Positions 1-10,315 of a stretch of 64,000 bases of DNA are shown here, in pieces. The notes below the pieces were generated by a model. That model saw only the letters and a list, made by a program, of their open reading frames with translations, made no database searches and was not told where the DNA came from. The translations under genes and the position numbers were made by a program. Source of the DNA: Phoronis australis. Taxonomy: Eukaryota; Phoronida; Phoronidae. Position 1 is the first letter of the stretch. Each line of letters begins with the position of its first letter. Location: contig NMRA01000080.1 of the NCBI GenBank assembly GCA_002633005.1, forward strand, positions 403,291 to 467,290, read 5' to 3'.

Positions 1-21
1 TCAACGTAGCATTGACATTTT

Positions 22-76
22 AGTCAGAGACAGACATAATTCGTCAAAAATCTTCCGGCGTATGAAGCGCCTATAG
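22..76. repeat. fragment related to the terminal arm of the 10634-11537 foldback element
   Basis: Positions 35-76 match 11446-11487 at about 36 of 42 bases, and the TAGTC just upstream is shared too. In the intron 1 element this block is part of the terminal inverted repeat. Here only one arm is inside the window, so the element probably extends off the left edge. I could not locate its end. Confidence 0.55.
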
Positions 77-114
77 GAAGGAGCTTCACAGTCTCGACTT
101 CGAAGCCAGTAGAG

Positions 115-786
115 ACCACAAGCGTCCTCAGCTTCTGATCATCCCTAATACACTAAATAACACTACAAGGTATGACACTCCCGACTAGAAATTCCACGGG
201 TACTTCACTTCAGCAGTCTATAGCAACCACTAAACTCAATAAATTTACACAAAACAGAGGTTCAACAAACCATGAGGATTTGTTCTTTTTCCCAATACCC
301 ATTTACGGTGTCCTGCTTCACCCAGTTTACAAGAAATTCGCGGTCAAATCACAAAAATCTTCCCAAAACGCCCGTACGGAGCAACTCCCTTGCTAATCGA
401 AGGGCAAGGACAATACGGAATTATCCGATGAGTTAATCTGAATGGCAATTGCTGATTCGTCACGATTTCGTAACATTCCGTGACAAATCGGCAACTACCA
501 TTCATTCGTAACTCATCGGATAATTCCGTATCATCCTTGACCTTCGAGTTGCTCCAGATGGGCTTTTTGGGTGAACTGAAGAAAGGACACTGTAATTGTA
601 CTGGGAGAAAGAACAATTCCTCATGGTTTGTTGAACCTCTGTTTTGTATAAATTTATTGAGCTTGTGTTTGATATGGATGGCTGAAGTGAAGCAGCCGCG
701 GAATTTCTAGTCGGGAGTGTCATACCTTGTAGTATTATATACTTATAGTGTACTGGGGATGATCAGAAGCTGAGGACGCCTGTGGT
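115..786. repeat. long imperfect palindrome (foldback repeat)
   Basis: The left arm runs inward from ACCACAAGCGTCCTCAG (115) and the right arm ends with its near-exact complement CTGAGGACGCCTGTGGT (786). Pairing continues to a small loop near 455-470, for example 409-435 with 509-533 around the block ATCCGATGAGT. The arms differ by scattered substitutions and roughly 40 bases of net indel. Because the arms mirror each other, both encode the same spurious peptide start MTLPTRNS on opposite strands. I see no transposase and no clean target duplication: TAGAGA and TAGACA flank it, 5 of 6 matching. It is best read as a non-autonomous foldback element. Confidence 0.75.
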
Positions 787-2349
787 AGACACTTTATCGA
801 TTTTCTATTGAACATTTACCTGTTCCACCACGGAACCGCGCACTTCCGTGTTCCCTTAGATGCAGAATTCATAATAAATGCACCAAATCAAGCTCCATTA
901 GTATGAGAACACCGAAAACTTGCTGAAGTTACCCGTGGGCTAATGTCTCCAGGTGAGTACCGTGGGCGCGGCCATCATAATGTTGCATTGAGGGATTTTT
1001 TTTATACTAGTGCCTCCAGTGTGACATTTGCGAACTACTTTCCTTGAAATCGTTGCCTTCCCGTCGACGCGGCCTGACGCCAATCCCCTATAAAATCTTT
1101 GCTGACGCGGAGGAAATTCTTCGAATGGTTCCTGACTGAGCTTGCGCACGTCATAATGTCGCATAAATACGGTTACTTGTCATGACATCCATAATCAACC
1201 AAAAGTAAGCATTTTTAATCGTAATTTCCCAGACCATAAAGGTGACTACGGCCTATAAGTAAGCACTTCCCCTGAATACTGAGATTCGACGGTCAAATCC
1301 GTTATTTTCACAATTCGTTGTTTGCTTATTCCAAATAAACAAACTGCATTTCATTACACAAACATATATTTTCATTTTTATTCAGTACAAATAACTAAAC
1401 TTCATTCGTTCGTCTTTGAAGTTGATTTCAAGTTTTTTTATTTGTTATATAGTCTATATAATTGATTTTTTGGTTGGCATTCTTTTCAAAAAAAAACACG
1501 AAATAAAATTTTGAGACCCATCTTTCAAGTTCTTGATTATATTATAGTTCCCATCGAGAAATGAGCTCTCGTAGGAAAAACTGAAAGGGCACCCTTTGTC
1601 AGCGGGGCCGCGACGGGGACGGACGTTCTAACTACGACAACGAAAGCAGCTATAGTAACAGCGAATTCGAAGACACTGTAAAGACGGAAGAGTGCAATGA
1701 AATGTATGGCGACGTACTTCGAAACTTGGTTCGCTGTGAGTGAATCGATGGCGTTCTATCAGAGATCGATGTTCAGTGGATTGCGTTCCGCGAAGTGTGC
1801 TTTACCTGACAAGATTGTTTTGGTCAGTAATCGCGTCGGCGATGTTTCCAGTTGGTGACGTTTCCTTGAGCAAGCTGCTTAATTTTTGGCTGTTCCTACA
1901 GGCAATCAGCTGTTCAGGCTGTGCTTGACACAAAGATGATGTCAATACACCAGTCGACTGTGATAGGTCAAGAAAATGAAAGACTCCGAAAGGGGCACAT
2001 AATATGGGGGCGGGGCATAAAAATAAAATGTGTAGTCATTTATTAGTGTCCCGGCCGTTGTGTGGACTAAAAGGAAATAAGATATGTTGCACAAAAGAAC
2101 GTGTATTCTTCGCGGAAATGTTTTCTTCGCGGAGAAACCTTTTTGTCTGCATCGGAAAAATTTTCTCTTCGGGGAAGGGTTTCTCTACTGAGATAAGCTT
2201 TCTCCGCGGAGAAAGGTGATTTTTTTCGTAATGTTATTTTTTCAAGGTCAGCTTTGGAACCACATAACTTTCTGATTCGTTTGTATCGCTAGTGAAAGTA
2301 ACGCGGGGACATCCTTCATAGAGCACAGAGAAAGACTAGATACAAGAAG
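787..2349. other. intergenic; no supported gene
   Basis: Nothing here is convincingly coding. A short open stretch at about 1600-1739 reads as an acidic peptide ending NLVRCE, but it has no usable start and no recognised domain. A run of related TTCTCCGCGGAGAA-like segments lies at 2110-2215. Confidence 0.5.
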
Positions 2350-3170
2350 TTTTATTTAACACTAAATATAACTACTGATGATTTAGTGCTGGTGTCGAAT
2401 ACTGTTGCTGGACTACAGCTGAAGCTCGATGTCCTCGAAAAGTTTTGTCGAGATCGGAACTTGGAAGTAAATTTGGAGAAAAAAAGTTGTAGTATTTAAG
2501 CGATTAGGCAAACTTTCAAATACTGAAATGTGGTTTTTTGACGACAAGAAAGTAGATACCAAATCGTACTACAAGTACATAGGAGTTCTCCTGCAGACTT
2601 AAATGGACTGAGTGTTATAGAGCACTTGCGAGCCAAGCTCGAAAAGCAATGAGTGTTATTAAAGTCACTCTGTCAAAATTTAGCTGTATTTCCCATGGAG
2701 TGCATTTTAAACTCTTTGACTCTATGATAATGCCCATGTTAACATATGGTGCAGAAATATGGTGAACATCTATTGAAAAAGTTCATAATGACTTCTGTAA
2801 ATACGTTCTGAGATTGAGTACGGTGAATGTGGGTGATAATTGTTAATTACAAAATATATGTGTAAACCCATTATCTATTGGACAAAATTATTTGATATGA
2901 GAGAACATAGGTACCCACTGAAAAGCTATAGTATGCTTGGGGAACAAGGTGAAAATGGTAATTATAACTGGGCACATCGTGTCAAAGAAATTTTGTATAG
3001 GTACGGTTATGGAGAAATGTGGTTATTAGGCCCAGGTAATAGTGCTGAATTTATTATGGTATTCAAACAGAGCATTTCGCTCAGGGTGTGAGCTCAGTCC
3101 ACTAGGATAGGATGTTTACACAACTGTTAACTAAGACCCAGCATGGAAACATCTGTATGCCAGGTCACAG
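2350..3170 (+). pseudogene. degenerate LINE reverse transcriptase, C-terminal half
   Basis: Three frames spliced together read as the end of a non-LTR retrotransposon polymerase. A catalytic-box remnant, TTDDLVLVS (from 2371), is followed by a helix ending EVNLEKK. After a frameshift near 2485 comes VVVFKRLGKL and a KYIGVLLQ block. After another break come WTECYRALASQARKAM, KLFDSMIMPMLTYGAEIW and IEKVHNDFCKYVLRLS. A final open stretch (2880-3090) holds the thumb-like segment YPLKSYSMLGEQ...NWAHRVKEIL...GYGEMW. Stops and frameshifts make it inactive, but the motifs are still easy to read, so the insertion is not very old. The family is CR1/RTE-like by style; I cannot name the clade. No 5' part or endonuclease is visible. 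Confidence 0.85.
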
Positions 3171-4271
3171 ACAATGGTATTCTTCAATGAGCGCAGTGAG
3201 TGTCAAGCACATCTGTACCGCTAGCTTTGTTTCTTGGTAGTGATGCGTGGGGTGTTACAATTTTATTTATTCCCCTAACAGGGGTCCCATAACAAAAAAT
3301 CCAAGTATTGAAGGACTCCTTTATTTCTTTATTCGGGGAGTCGAATTTGTGTATGCTCAGTAATGCCTAAATTTTTGTGGAAAGCAGCAAAATGCTGTTG
3401 TGACAATTTAAAAAATCACTCAAAATCCCACGACAATTAAATGAAATGTAATAACATTAATTTTACACGCGTTGATACAATTCCATCGGAATGTGTACCT
3501 TGTTTTAATGTGGATATGTAGGCGTATCTTTGTCAACTGTGGGTCGATTTTGACCAAAAACATTCTGTTGTGGTCGGCATAAGATAATTCCGAATTAAAT
3601 ATCAAAATTATGAGAAAGATGCAACAGTTTAAATAACCGAAAACTCAGGCACATCCCACTCACAGACAGCCAGAGGTCTTTTCACTGCAGTTCATCTAAT
3701 GCGAAGCTGTTAACGTAAACAAACTGCTGCACACTTGTTACGTGGCGGTCCGTAAAAACCTACCCCGACTTACGGACCCTGGACTTCAGACACTGAGCGG
3801 AATGCGATTACTGGATTGTCACGTGGCGTTCAGGAATGAAAACTAGAAATAGGTAGCTCAAATAAATATGAATTCTTATTAAACGTGATCTAGTTAGCGA
3901 GCAATATGAAGAGCAAGAAGAACATTTGAACAATTTCGATGTTCAGGCCACTCACTTAATATTGAGAAAGGTAGACATATGAGTATTCCTAGAAGTGAGA
4001 GAATATGCGACATAATGCAGTCTGTTTGTCAAATTTTAACCAAATGACCTGTCCGTTTGAAAACTAACTTGTTTATTTGTCAGTGTTGTCTATTTTGAAA
4101 CCTTTCTATACTATACGAGCTACCGCCTTCATCATAACAAAAGATACTAAGGTAACTATTAAATCTTTGATCATAACAAAGCAATCGAGGCAGGGTCACC
4201 GCTGTGGTGTGTTAACAACCACTTACATGTATAAGCGATACACTCTGGTGGTGTCTGAGTATAACGCACGT
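3171..4271. other. intergenic; upstream region of the acyl-CoA synthetase gene
   Basis: No coding signal or recognisable repeat. The last 80 bases presumably contain the core promoter of the downstream gene. Confidence 0.5.
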
Positions 4272-4278
4272 TATATAA
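4272..4278 (+). promoter_or_regulatory. TATA-like box of the acyl-CoA synthetase gene
   Basis: TATATAA lies 77 bases before the ATG at 4349. A start site about 30 bases downstream (around 4302) would leave a leader of roughly 45 nt. This is inferred from spacing and composition only. Confidence 0.4.
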
Positions 4279-4348
4279 TATACAAATGCATGTAGGTCAA
4301 CCGTAAATCTCACACAGCACGGGTAGCCTACAGTAATAGTTCGTGAAG

Positions 4349-6100
4349 ATGGAAGGCATGACAAAAAGAGAAGTATCGATGAGCTATTGGCACGCGGCAA
4401 GTAGCAGGCCACTGTCGGGGTCTACAATCGGTCAGCTGCTGGATGAGGCAGCACGAGAAGTTCCTGATCACGTAGTTTTTGTCGTATGTGACACCAAGGA
4501 AAGGATTCATTTCAAGAAACTGTGGAACATGGCTCGTGGCTACGCAAAAGGAATGCTAGCTATTGGATTGAAGAAGGGTGACGTCATGTGTATGAGCGGA
4601 ATGACGTCCGCCGATTGGGTATATTTGTACTTCGCCGCATCCTACATCGGTGTTGTTGTTCAAGCGGGACCATATTTTATTCCGTATGATTCCGAATTCT
4701 TTCATCGAGTCACCAAGTCGCAATGTAAATTGCTTGTTGTGGGACCGCAAAATGATGGCGAAATATTTCACGAAATTTCCAAAGTTTTGTTCACAGGCGC
4801 AGATTCCTACTGCGCAAATATCCAACGTATTTTTTGTCAAACGGGTGCTTTTAGCCGAGACGCGAAAATCAAGTCCAGAAATATCGAAACCTTAGAGGTC
4901 CTACAGGGGATAGGCGAAAACATTACAGACGACGCACTGCGAAATGCCGCTGATGACGTGTCAATGGAAGACACTTTGTATTTGGTGACGACATCTGGAA
5001 GTACAGGTCTTCCTAAACTGGTGTCTTGTATCCACAGGCAGGTAGTAAATATAGGCAACTTTTGTCTACTGTTCTCTGAGAGAGACCTTGGCAACCGTCG
5101 TTTGAGGGATAGCGAAGAAGCACACGTTTTTGCTAGTATGAATATATGGGTCGCGGAATCGGCTACCTTTTTGTTTACTGGTGTTGGTGTCACGGCTAAG
5201 AATAACTTGAGAACAGTATTTCTTCCCGGGGCTCTGAGAACGAACCATTGTGATCCTGAAGAGCACATGCTTAAAGTTTTAGAGCTTGAGAGGTGCGTTG
5301 ATGCTGTTCTCTGGCCATCCTATCATTTGAAAATGATGAGTTGTTCGAACCTGAGCAAGTACAACCTGTCCTCGCTTCGTGGAGGTGAATTGACTGGTCA
5401 AAGGTTGCCTGCCTCTCTTGCAAAGTATCTACTCCAGATGTTCCCCGAGATTCACTACGTCTACTCTCTGTCGGAGTGTTTGTTTGTTACGCGAATGACA
5501 AATGAAGACGGGACTCCCGAAGAACGTTTTTCACGTGTTGGGAGAGCTGTCGACCATTTAGAAATAAAATTAGTAGACGGCAATGGACACATCGTTCCAG
5601 TTGGTGAGAATGGAGAGATTTGTGTCCGAGGCTGGTCTGTCACTCCTGGGTACTGGAACGATCCCGAAGAAACTGCCAAGGTTCTTCGCAACGGATGGTT
5701 CCACACTGGAGATGTGGGAACAATGGACTGCACTGGAATTGTTAATTTCCTGGGTAGGAGACAAGATGCGCTTTTCCTTAAGAGACACATGAGAGTAACA
5801 TACCCAGGTCCAACAGAAAATTGCGTAATTAAACACCCAAATGTTGCGGACGCAATGGTGATTTCTCGTCCAGATGACGTGATCGGTGATGAAATGATTC
5901 TGTGTGCCACGTTAAACCAAGGCGTTCATATGACGAAGGATGAACTTCGTCTCTACTGTCAAGCTAATCTGCCCGAATTGTCCGTACCGGATCAGTTCGT
6001 GATTGTGGACCAGTTCCCAAGAGTTGGTGTTAGGTGCAAGGTTTCCAAGCAGGAGCTGCTAAAAAAAGCTGAGCAAATTTTAAATTCAGAGAGATCGTAG
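4349..6100 (+). CDS. ACSF2-type acyl-CoA synthetase (AMP-forming), single exon
   Basis: This is a 583-residue member of the ANL superfamily, whose acyl-CoA ligases activate a fatty acid with ATP and then form the CoA thioester. I chose ATG 4349 (AAG-ATG-G, a good Kozak context); the open frame extends two codons upstream only through GTG. Visible motifs are the phosphate-binding loop TTSGSTGLPK (214-223), YSLSE (372-376, usually YGxTE), WFHTGD (450-455), GRRQD (469-473) and a C-terminal lysine (K564 in RCKVSK) where most relatives have GK. Order and spacing fit ACSF2 (about 600 aa). Two oddities stand out. The usual glycine-rich hinge after GR.D is replaced by LFLKRHMRV, and I see no clear mitochondrial targeting peptide. 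Coding without introns suggests a retrocopy or a lineage with intron loss. The frame is intact, so it is probably functional, though substrate and activity cannot be inferred. Confidence 0.92.
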   Translation: MEGMTKREVSMSYWHAASSRPLSGSTIGQLLDEAAREVPDHVVFVVCDTKERIHFKKLWNMARGYAKGMLAIGLKKGDVMCMSGMTSADWVYLYFAASYIGVVVQAGPYFIPYDSEFFHRVTKSQCKLLVVGPQNDGEIFHEISKVLFTGADSYCANIQRIFCQTGAFSRDAKIKSRNIETLEVLQGIGENITDDALRNAADDVSMEDTLYLVTTSGSTGLPKLVSCIHRQVVNIGNFCLLFSERDLGNRRLRDSEEAHVFASMNIWVAESATFLFTGVGVTAKNNLRTVFLPGALRTNHCDPEEHMLKVLELERCVDAVLWPSYHLKMMSCSNLSKYNLSSLRGGELTGQRLPASLAKYLLQMFPEIHYVYSLSECLFVTRMTNEDGTPEERFSRVGRAVDHLEIKLVDGNGHIVPVGENGEICVRGWSVTPGYWNDPEETAKVLRNGWFHTGDVGTMDCTGIVNFLGRRQDALFLKRHMRVTYPGPTENCVIKHPNVADAMVISRPDDVIGDEMILCATLNQGVHMTKDELRLYCQANLPELSVPDQFVIVDQFPRVGVRCKVSKQELLKKAEQILNSERS

Positions 6101-6616
6101 ACAGTGGGTGCGAACAAAAGGTATCCACGGTGACCACAGGATGTTGATTAGTTCTGAACGGCAGCAATGTGCACGTTGGCGGCAAACACTTTTTACTGTT
6201 TTATGAGCTTGAAAACCAGGTAAAAACCAGATTCGTGCTGCTCCAAGCTCTCTGTTCTATTATGTGTACATCACCGGAAAATTTATCCGGGCTTATAAAT
6301 TTGGCATTGGTGAGACAGTCCATTAGCATGTTTATTTGCATTTCTATGGTTTCCTGCGACACATACTGACACTAATTGGATATTTTCATTGATGCTTAAC
6401 TTCATTTGCTGCCAAGCAACACCCTACGCCCTTTGATCTTTCTGCTGCCAGACCAGTTCACTTGTTTACCTTGTCCAGGATTTACTCTTTCTTACTGACT
6501 ACTTCTTTTCTAGTTCTTGTTACTTAGTAGTCTCATGTACATAGTTTGTGGTGATTTTAGGCATCTGACCTTTCCACCACTCGTTGAAATGGTTTGTATT
6601 GCCAGTTAAAATTCTT

Positions 6617-6622
6617 AATAAA
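6617..6622 (+). terminator. polyadenylation signal AATAAA for the acyl-CoA synthetase gene
   Basis: First canonical AATAAA found after the stop codon at 6098-6100, which would give a 3' UTR of about 520-540 nt. Positional inference only. Confidence 0.45.
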
Positions 6623-9600
6623 AGTATCTCTGCAAAATGTTTAATCATTAATTGTTGTCCAGCTGCCAAAAAAGCGAATAACATCGAATGAAATCCAAAT
6701 GAATTAACAGACCACGGTCTTCCATAATAAAAACAGCGTTTGATTTAAACTACTTACTTTTATAAAACAGGTCTCAAGGCTTTGAGTCAAGTTGTCCGGT
6801 CCTTTCATGTTACTGCTCCAAGCGTGGTCGCGAGGAAAACGGAACTGACATTTTTTTCAAACCGAGAAATCACTCCTCATCAGAGTAAGGAACAAGCTAT
6901 TTGATACAAGTTAAATATCAGTGAGTGGTTTAAATCAAAGTTGATTTCTAGCCGGGTCGTGGGTTTATAGGCGCTTTGTGAACAATACTTGCTTACCGGG
7001 ATAGGACTATATTACCTAAAAGAACAGCGAAACCATTAGCGACTCAAGAAAACGCTTCTCAGTATCCCAGTGGGGGCATCTACCAGAATTTTGGATAGCC
7101 TACGCGCGTTTCAACAATATTTCACGTAAAGAAACGTTCCGTTTTTAGGTCTGGGTGCCGTTACACGTGTTACAGGTGTGTTTATGGTACTAGGATTTCG
7201 ACCTTAAAGAGGAGGGTAAAGATATGAATTAGTTCACTTAAGTTATTGGAGAGCCAAAAATGTACCGCCACCAAACTCTCTCTTATTGGTATACATAAAC
7301 AGTTTTGCGGCGGGGGCCTGCAAAATCCGAAAATATCCTCATCAGAGAAACTGCGATTATTCTGGTATTTGTCCTCTCGCAAAATGAGGCCCCAGCACAT
7401 TCTGAAAGACTTGCTTTGAAAGGACCCACTGTCAAACTTGGGAAAGTTCACTTTAATAGGGTTATTTTTAAATACACACTTTGTAAAGAGTGGAATTTGG
7501 AGTCCTAAAGTTTCGTGTCATGAAAGTGGCCGGCTTAAGACTTTTTGAGACAGAAAATTGGTCGCACCCTTACAATTGATGGATAAAACTTGAACCACGT
7601 AATGAGTGCATCAAAGTCTAAAAATAATTGAGAGAAATTGTCACAGTAACTACGAGGCTTTGCTCTTTTGCTCACGTGAGGTTTCATTATTTTTCAAAAG
7701 ATAATTGTGTAGAGCGTACGTAAGACCGAATTTCTGTCTTACGTCACTTTGATGAAACGGAACTCACCGTACCTCAGAAGATTTTTAAAAATGTTATTGA
7801 AATATACAAACTCAAGTCTCCAGTGGCTGCGCCTTCCCCTGGGCAAAGTTATTGGGTCTGATCAACCCTAATTTGGAAATGGCGCATTTAGGCCGCACTG
7901 CCTGTACCGTAACGTCATTGCCGGTTCATTCGCAACAGTTCAAGAGCGGCTGAGAAAGACGATGTTTTTAAAGCCCTTCTCAAACAGCATCTTACTCTGT
8001 GCCATTACGAGTGGACTGGCTATCACACAAGGATTCCAGTCGGAATTCAGCAGGCGCGTGTATGTAGCTGCAAGTTCAAAAATCAATGTTTTGGTCTCGA
8101 GTCCGTGTGTGTCCTGTTATTTCATTCCAGCTTCCAGTGTCTTTAAAGACTGGAACCATGTTTTTACTGAAATTTCTATGGTTTCATTTTCTTGAAACCT
8201 GGAACAGCTTGAATGGTTCGAGACTTCAAGTTTCAGTTCAATAACCAGCGAAATTGCAACATTAAACCTACAACCTACATTGCATATTCCAGTCCAGTTT
8301 CGTACTTGGAGGCATAACCACTGATTTTTCGCTTCAAGCAGCCAATAGTGTTTAAGTTTAACGTGACGTCATTAGTAATATTTTGGTTGATGGGACAATG
8401 TGAACGATTCGGAATAACAGCCAATTTATCAGGGTTAGTGTATTGATATTTGGTTTTTGTATTGTTATTTAACTGTGGTTATGTCACATTTTTCAGTCCG
8501 GTCTAAAAACCAACAGTAGGCCTATTGACCGAGTGTGATAGAAATGGTCATCGCTTCTCTGACAGAATGCGGGCTTATAGCCGCTTTAAAAACTTGTGGA
8601 AAGAATTCAAAATTTACATTTTCAGTCAACGTTTTCACCTGACTCCACCCAATGTCTGGGCACCTTCGGAACGTCGATATCTTGCTTTACTTCTGTGATC
8701 GAGGTAAGCCAATATCTCCGTGCGTCACCGTATCCTCTCTCGTACAGTGCTGTGAGTGCCGGGGCGTCGGCGCACGTAGGCGCAGCCAACCACCTTTTGC
8801 CATTTTTCGTAGCACCTACGCACCGCAAGTTACGTTCAGTGCTCAACGTGATGGCGTACGGTGGGCTTTGGGCGCCTACTTACCTATAATTTCACCTGAC
8901 AGCACTGCTCTCGTAGACCAATGACGCGCTTGCAGTTGGAAGTAACATGAATGCTCGATATCTTTGCAATATATTTATACAGAACGGAATGAACTGGCAT
9001 CCAAAACAGACATAACGTTGCGCCAAGTCCGCAGCCTGCCAGCCACGTGCCTGTACCACTGACAACGTACGTGTCGACCTGTTCTGCTTTTGACGGCTTT
9101 TTCGGCTTCCCTATCTCGTAATGATTTACCTTTGCCGAACCATTTCATAGCGAGCTCGGGGTGACAGAACGGTTCTCCCGTGACTCGGTTAGGTTGCATG
9201 CCGCCCAGTGCATGGTAATGTGCAGACTGACATAGTGAACTTGTCACGTTATAATTCATAGTGTCGAAACATAACGAACCCCTTCAGATGAGGACAGAAG
9301 ATTTATTCTGTCTTGTAGTTTTAAGAATGAAGGCCGGGTCGAAACGGACGCCACTTTCAGTCTCACCCCAGAACCATGACTTCACTGCCAATGCGCGGCA
9401 TAAACCAACAATAGATTCTGATTGCGAATTTCCTACAGAATCCCGAAAAATGCTGTCAACCAACCATTTTTTGCCATTCTGGATGAGGGCTAACTCAGTG
9501 AGTCGGAATTCAGGCGCCTCAGTATTCGGCCAGAGTGTACAGTCGGGAAATGGTCTTTATTTCACTCCCATCATATTCACAAATAAAAACAAACCAGAAA

Positions 9601-10070
9601 CACTTACATGCAACGACTGCCTCAAAGCTCCACGGCCCTGCCTGCCCGGCCACGAGTAGTAGCCCCAATACCCGAGTACCCCCGCCCGCCGGCCGGGCGC
9701 TACTAGTCCGTGGATAGGCGAAGTTGTTTACCGCGATTGCAATCTAACTAATACACGAAGAAACTTGTCAAGTTCACTCAAATAATCACGTCACTTTGAT
9801 GAAAAATTGCACTGGAAAATTAGGCCTACTTGTTTATAAAATAAACGTAAATTTTTAACCAACCGTTCAAGACTGACTGAAATTTCTTTAGTCATTGGCG
9901 ATCTTATTCACGTAACAATAATTAATTAACCATCCACATATTCCTCCGATTCTTCGGTAAAGAAGAAAAAGGATGACCGTGAGGCCTATCATTACGAAAA
10001 ATTTTTACTCCGAACAAAAACTTCGCTTGATTGAATATTTAATGGACAAGTAACTGAAGTTCACATTCAC
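6623..10070. other. intergenic between the two host genes; no supported gene
   Basis: Open frames of 60-130 codons occur around 7.2-7.5, 8.6-8.9 and 9.0-9.7 kb on both strands. None shows a recognisable domain, and none chains into others with splice sites. A C/G-rich patch at 9630-9720 is notable only for composition. Confidence 0.5.
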
Positions 10071-10158
10071 AGCAAGCCCCTCCCGGCGCTCCCCTACGTG
10101 TCTAGCCAGCTGGTTACTGCCACCTAGCGACACGCAGGGAACCAGCGAGAGCAAGCCC
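10071..10158. mobile_element. 70-bp mini-palindromic element with 9-bp target duplication
   Basis: The core at 10080-10149 is flanked on both sides by AGCAAGCCC (10071-10079 and 10150-10158). It is a reverse-complement relative of 56563-56639: the shared middle includes CTACGTG, CCACCTAGCG and CAGGGAACCAGCGAG. It sits 75 bases upstream of the JmjC start codon, so it probably lies in the promoter or 5' UTR. It is far too small to encode anything. Confidence 0.7.
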
Positions 10159-10224
10159 TCGTGGACGAGACGGTCTCGCCATCTGGTGATTGAATAGTGG
10201 CCAACAGACGTCTCTTACCTCAAA

Positions 10225-10315
10225 ATGGCTGCCTCCTGCAAAATAAAAAGTGTCGAAATAGTAAAAGTTGAAAATCTGTCTAAAGAAGAGTTTAACAGGA
10301 AGTATTTGGAAGCAG
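10225..10315 (+). CDS. JmjC gene exon 1
   Basis: Codes residues 1-30 plus one base of codon 31 (phase 1). The ATG has A at -3 and G at +4. The donor is GCAG|GTAGGA. The segment ends KYLEA, continuing as G-VPVII in exon 2. The open frame reads on into the intron to 10494, but that extension lacks family resemblance. Confidence 0.85.

Noticed and set aside
172-723. Paired small frames beginning MTLPTRNS on opposite strands
   Set aside because: They come from the two mirror arms of the 115-786 palindrome; nothing suggests translation.
940-1164. Minus-strand 74-codon frame as a THAP or zinc-finger fragment
   Set aside because: The cysteines and histidines do not fit any C2CH or C2H2 spacing.
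5461-5910. 149-codon minus-strand frame, and another at 4837-5268
   Set aside because: Both are antisense shadows of the acyl-CoA synthetase coding sequence.
9261-9659. 132-codon open frame upstream of the JmjC gene
   Set aside because: No recognised domain, no relation in phase or sequence to the JmjC exons, composition not protein-like.
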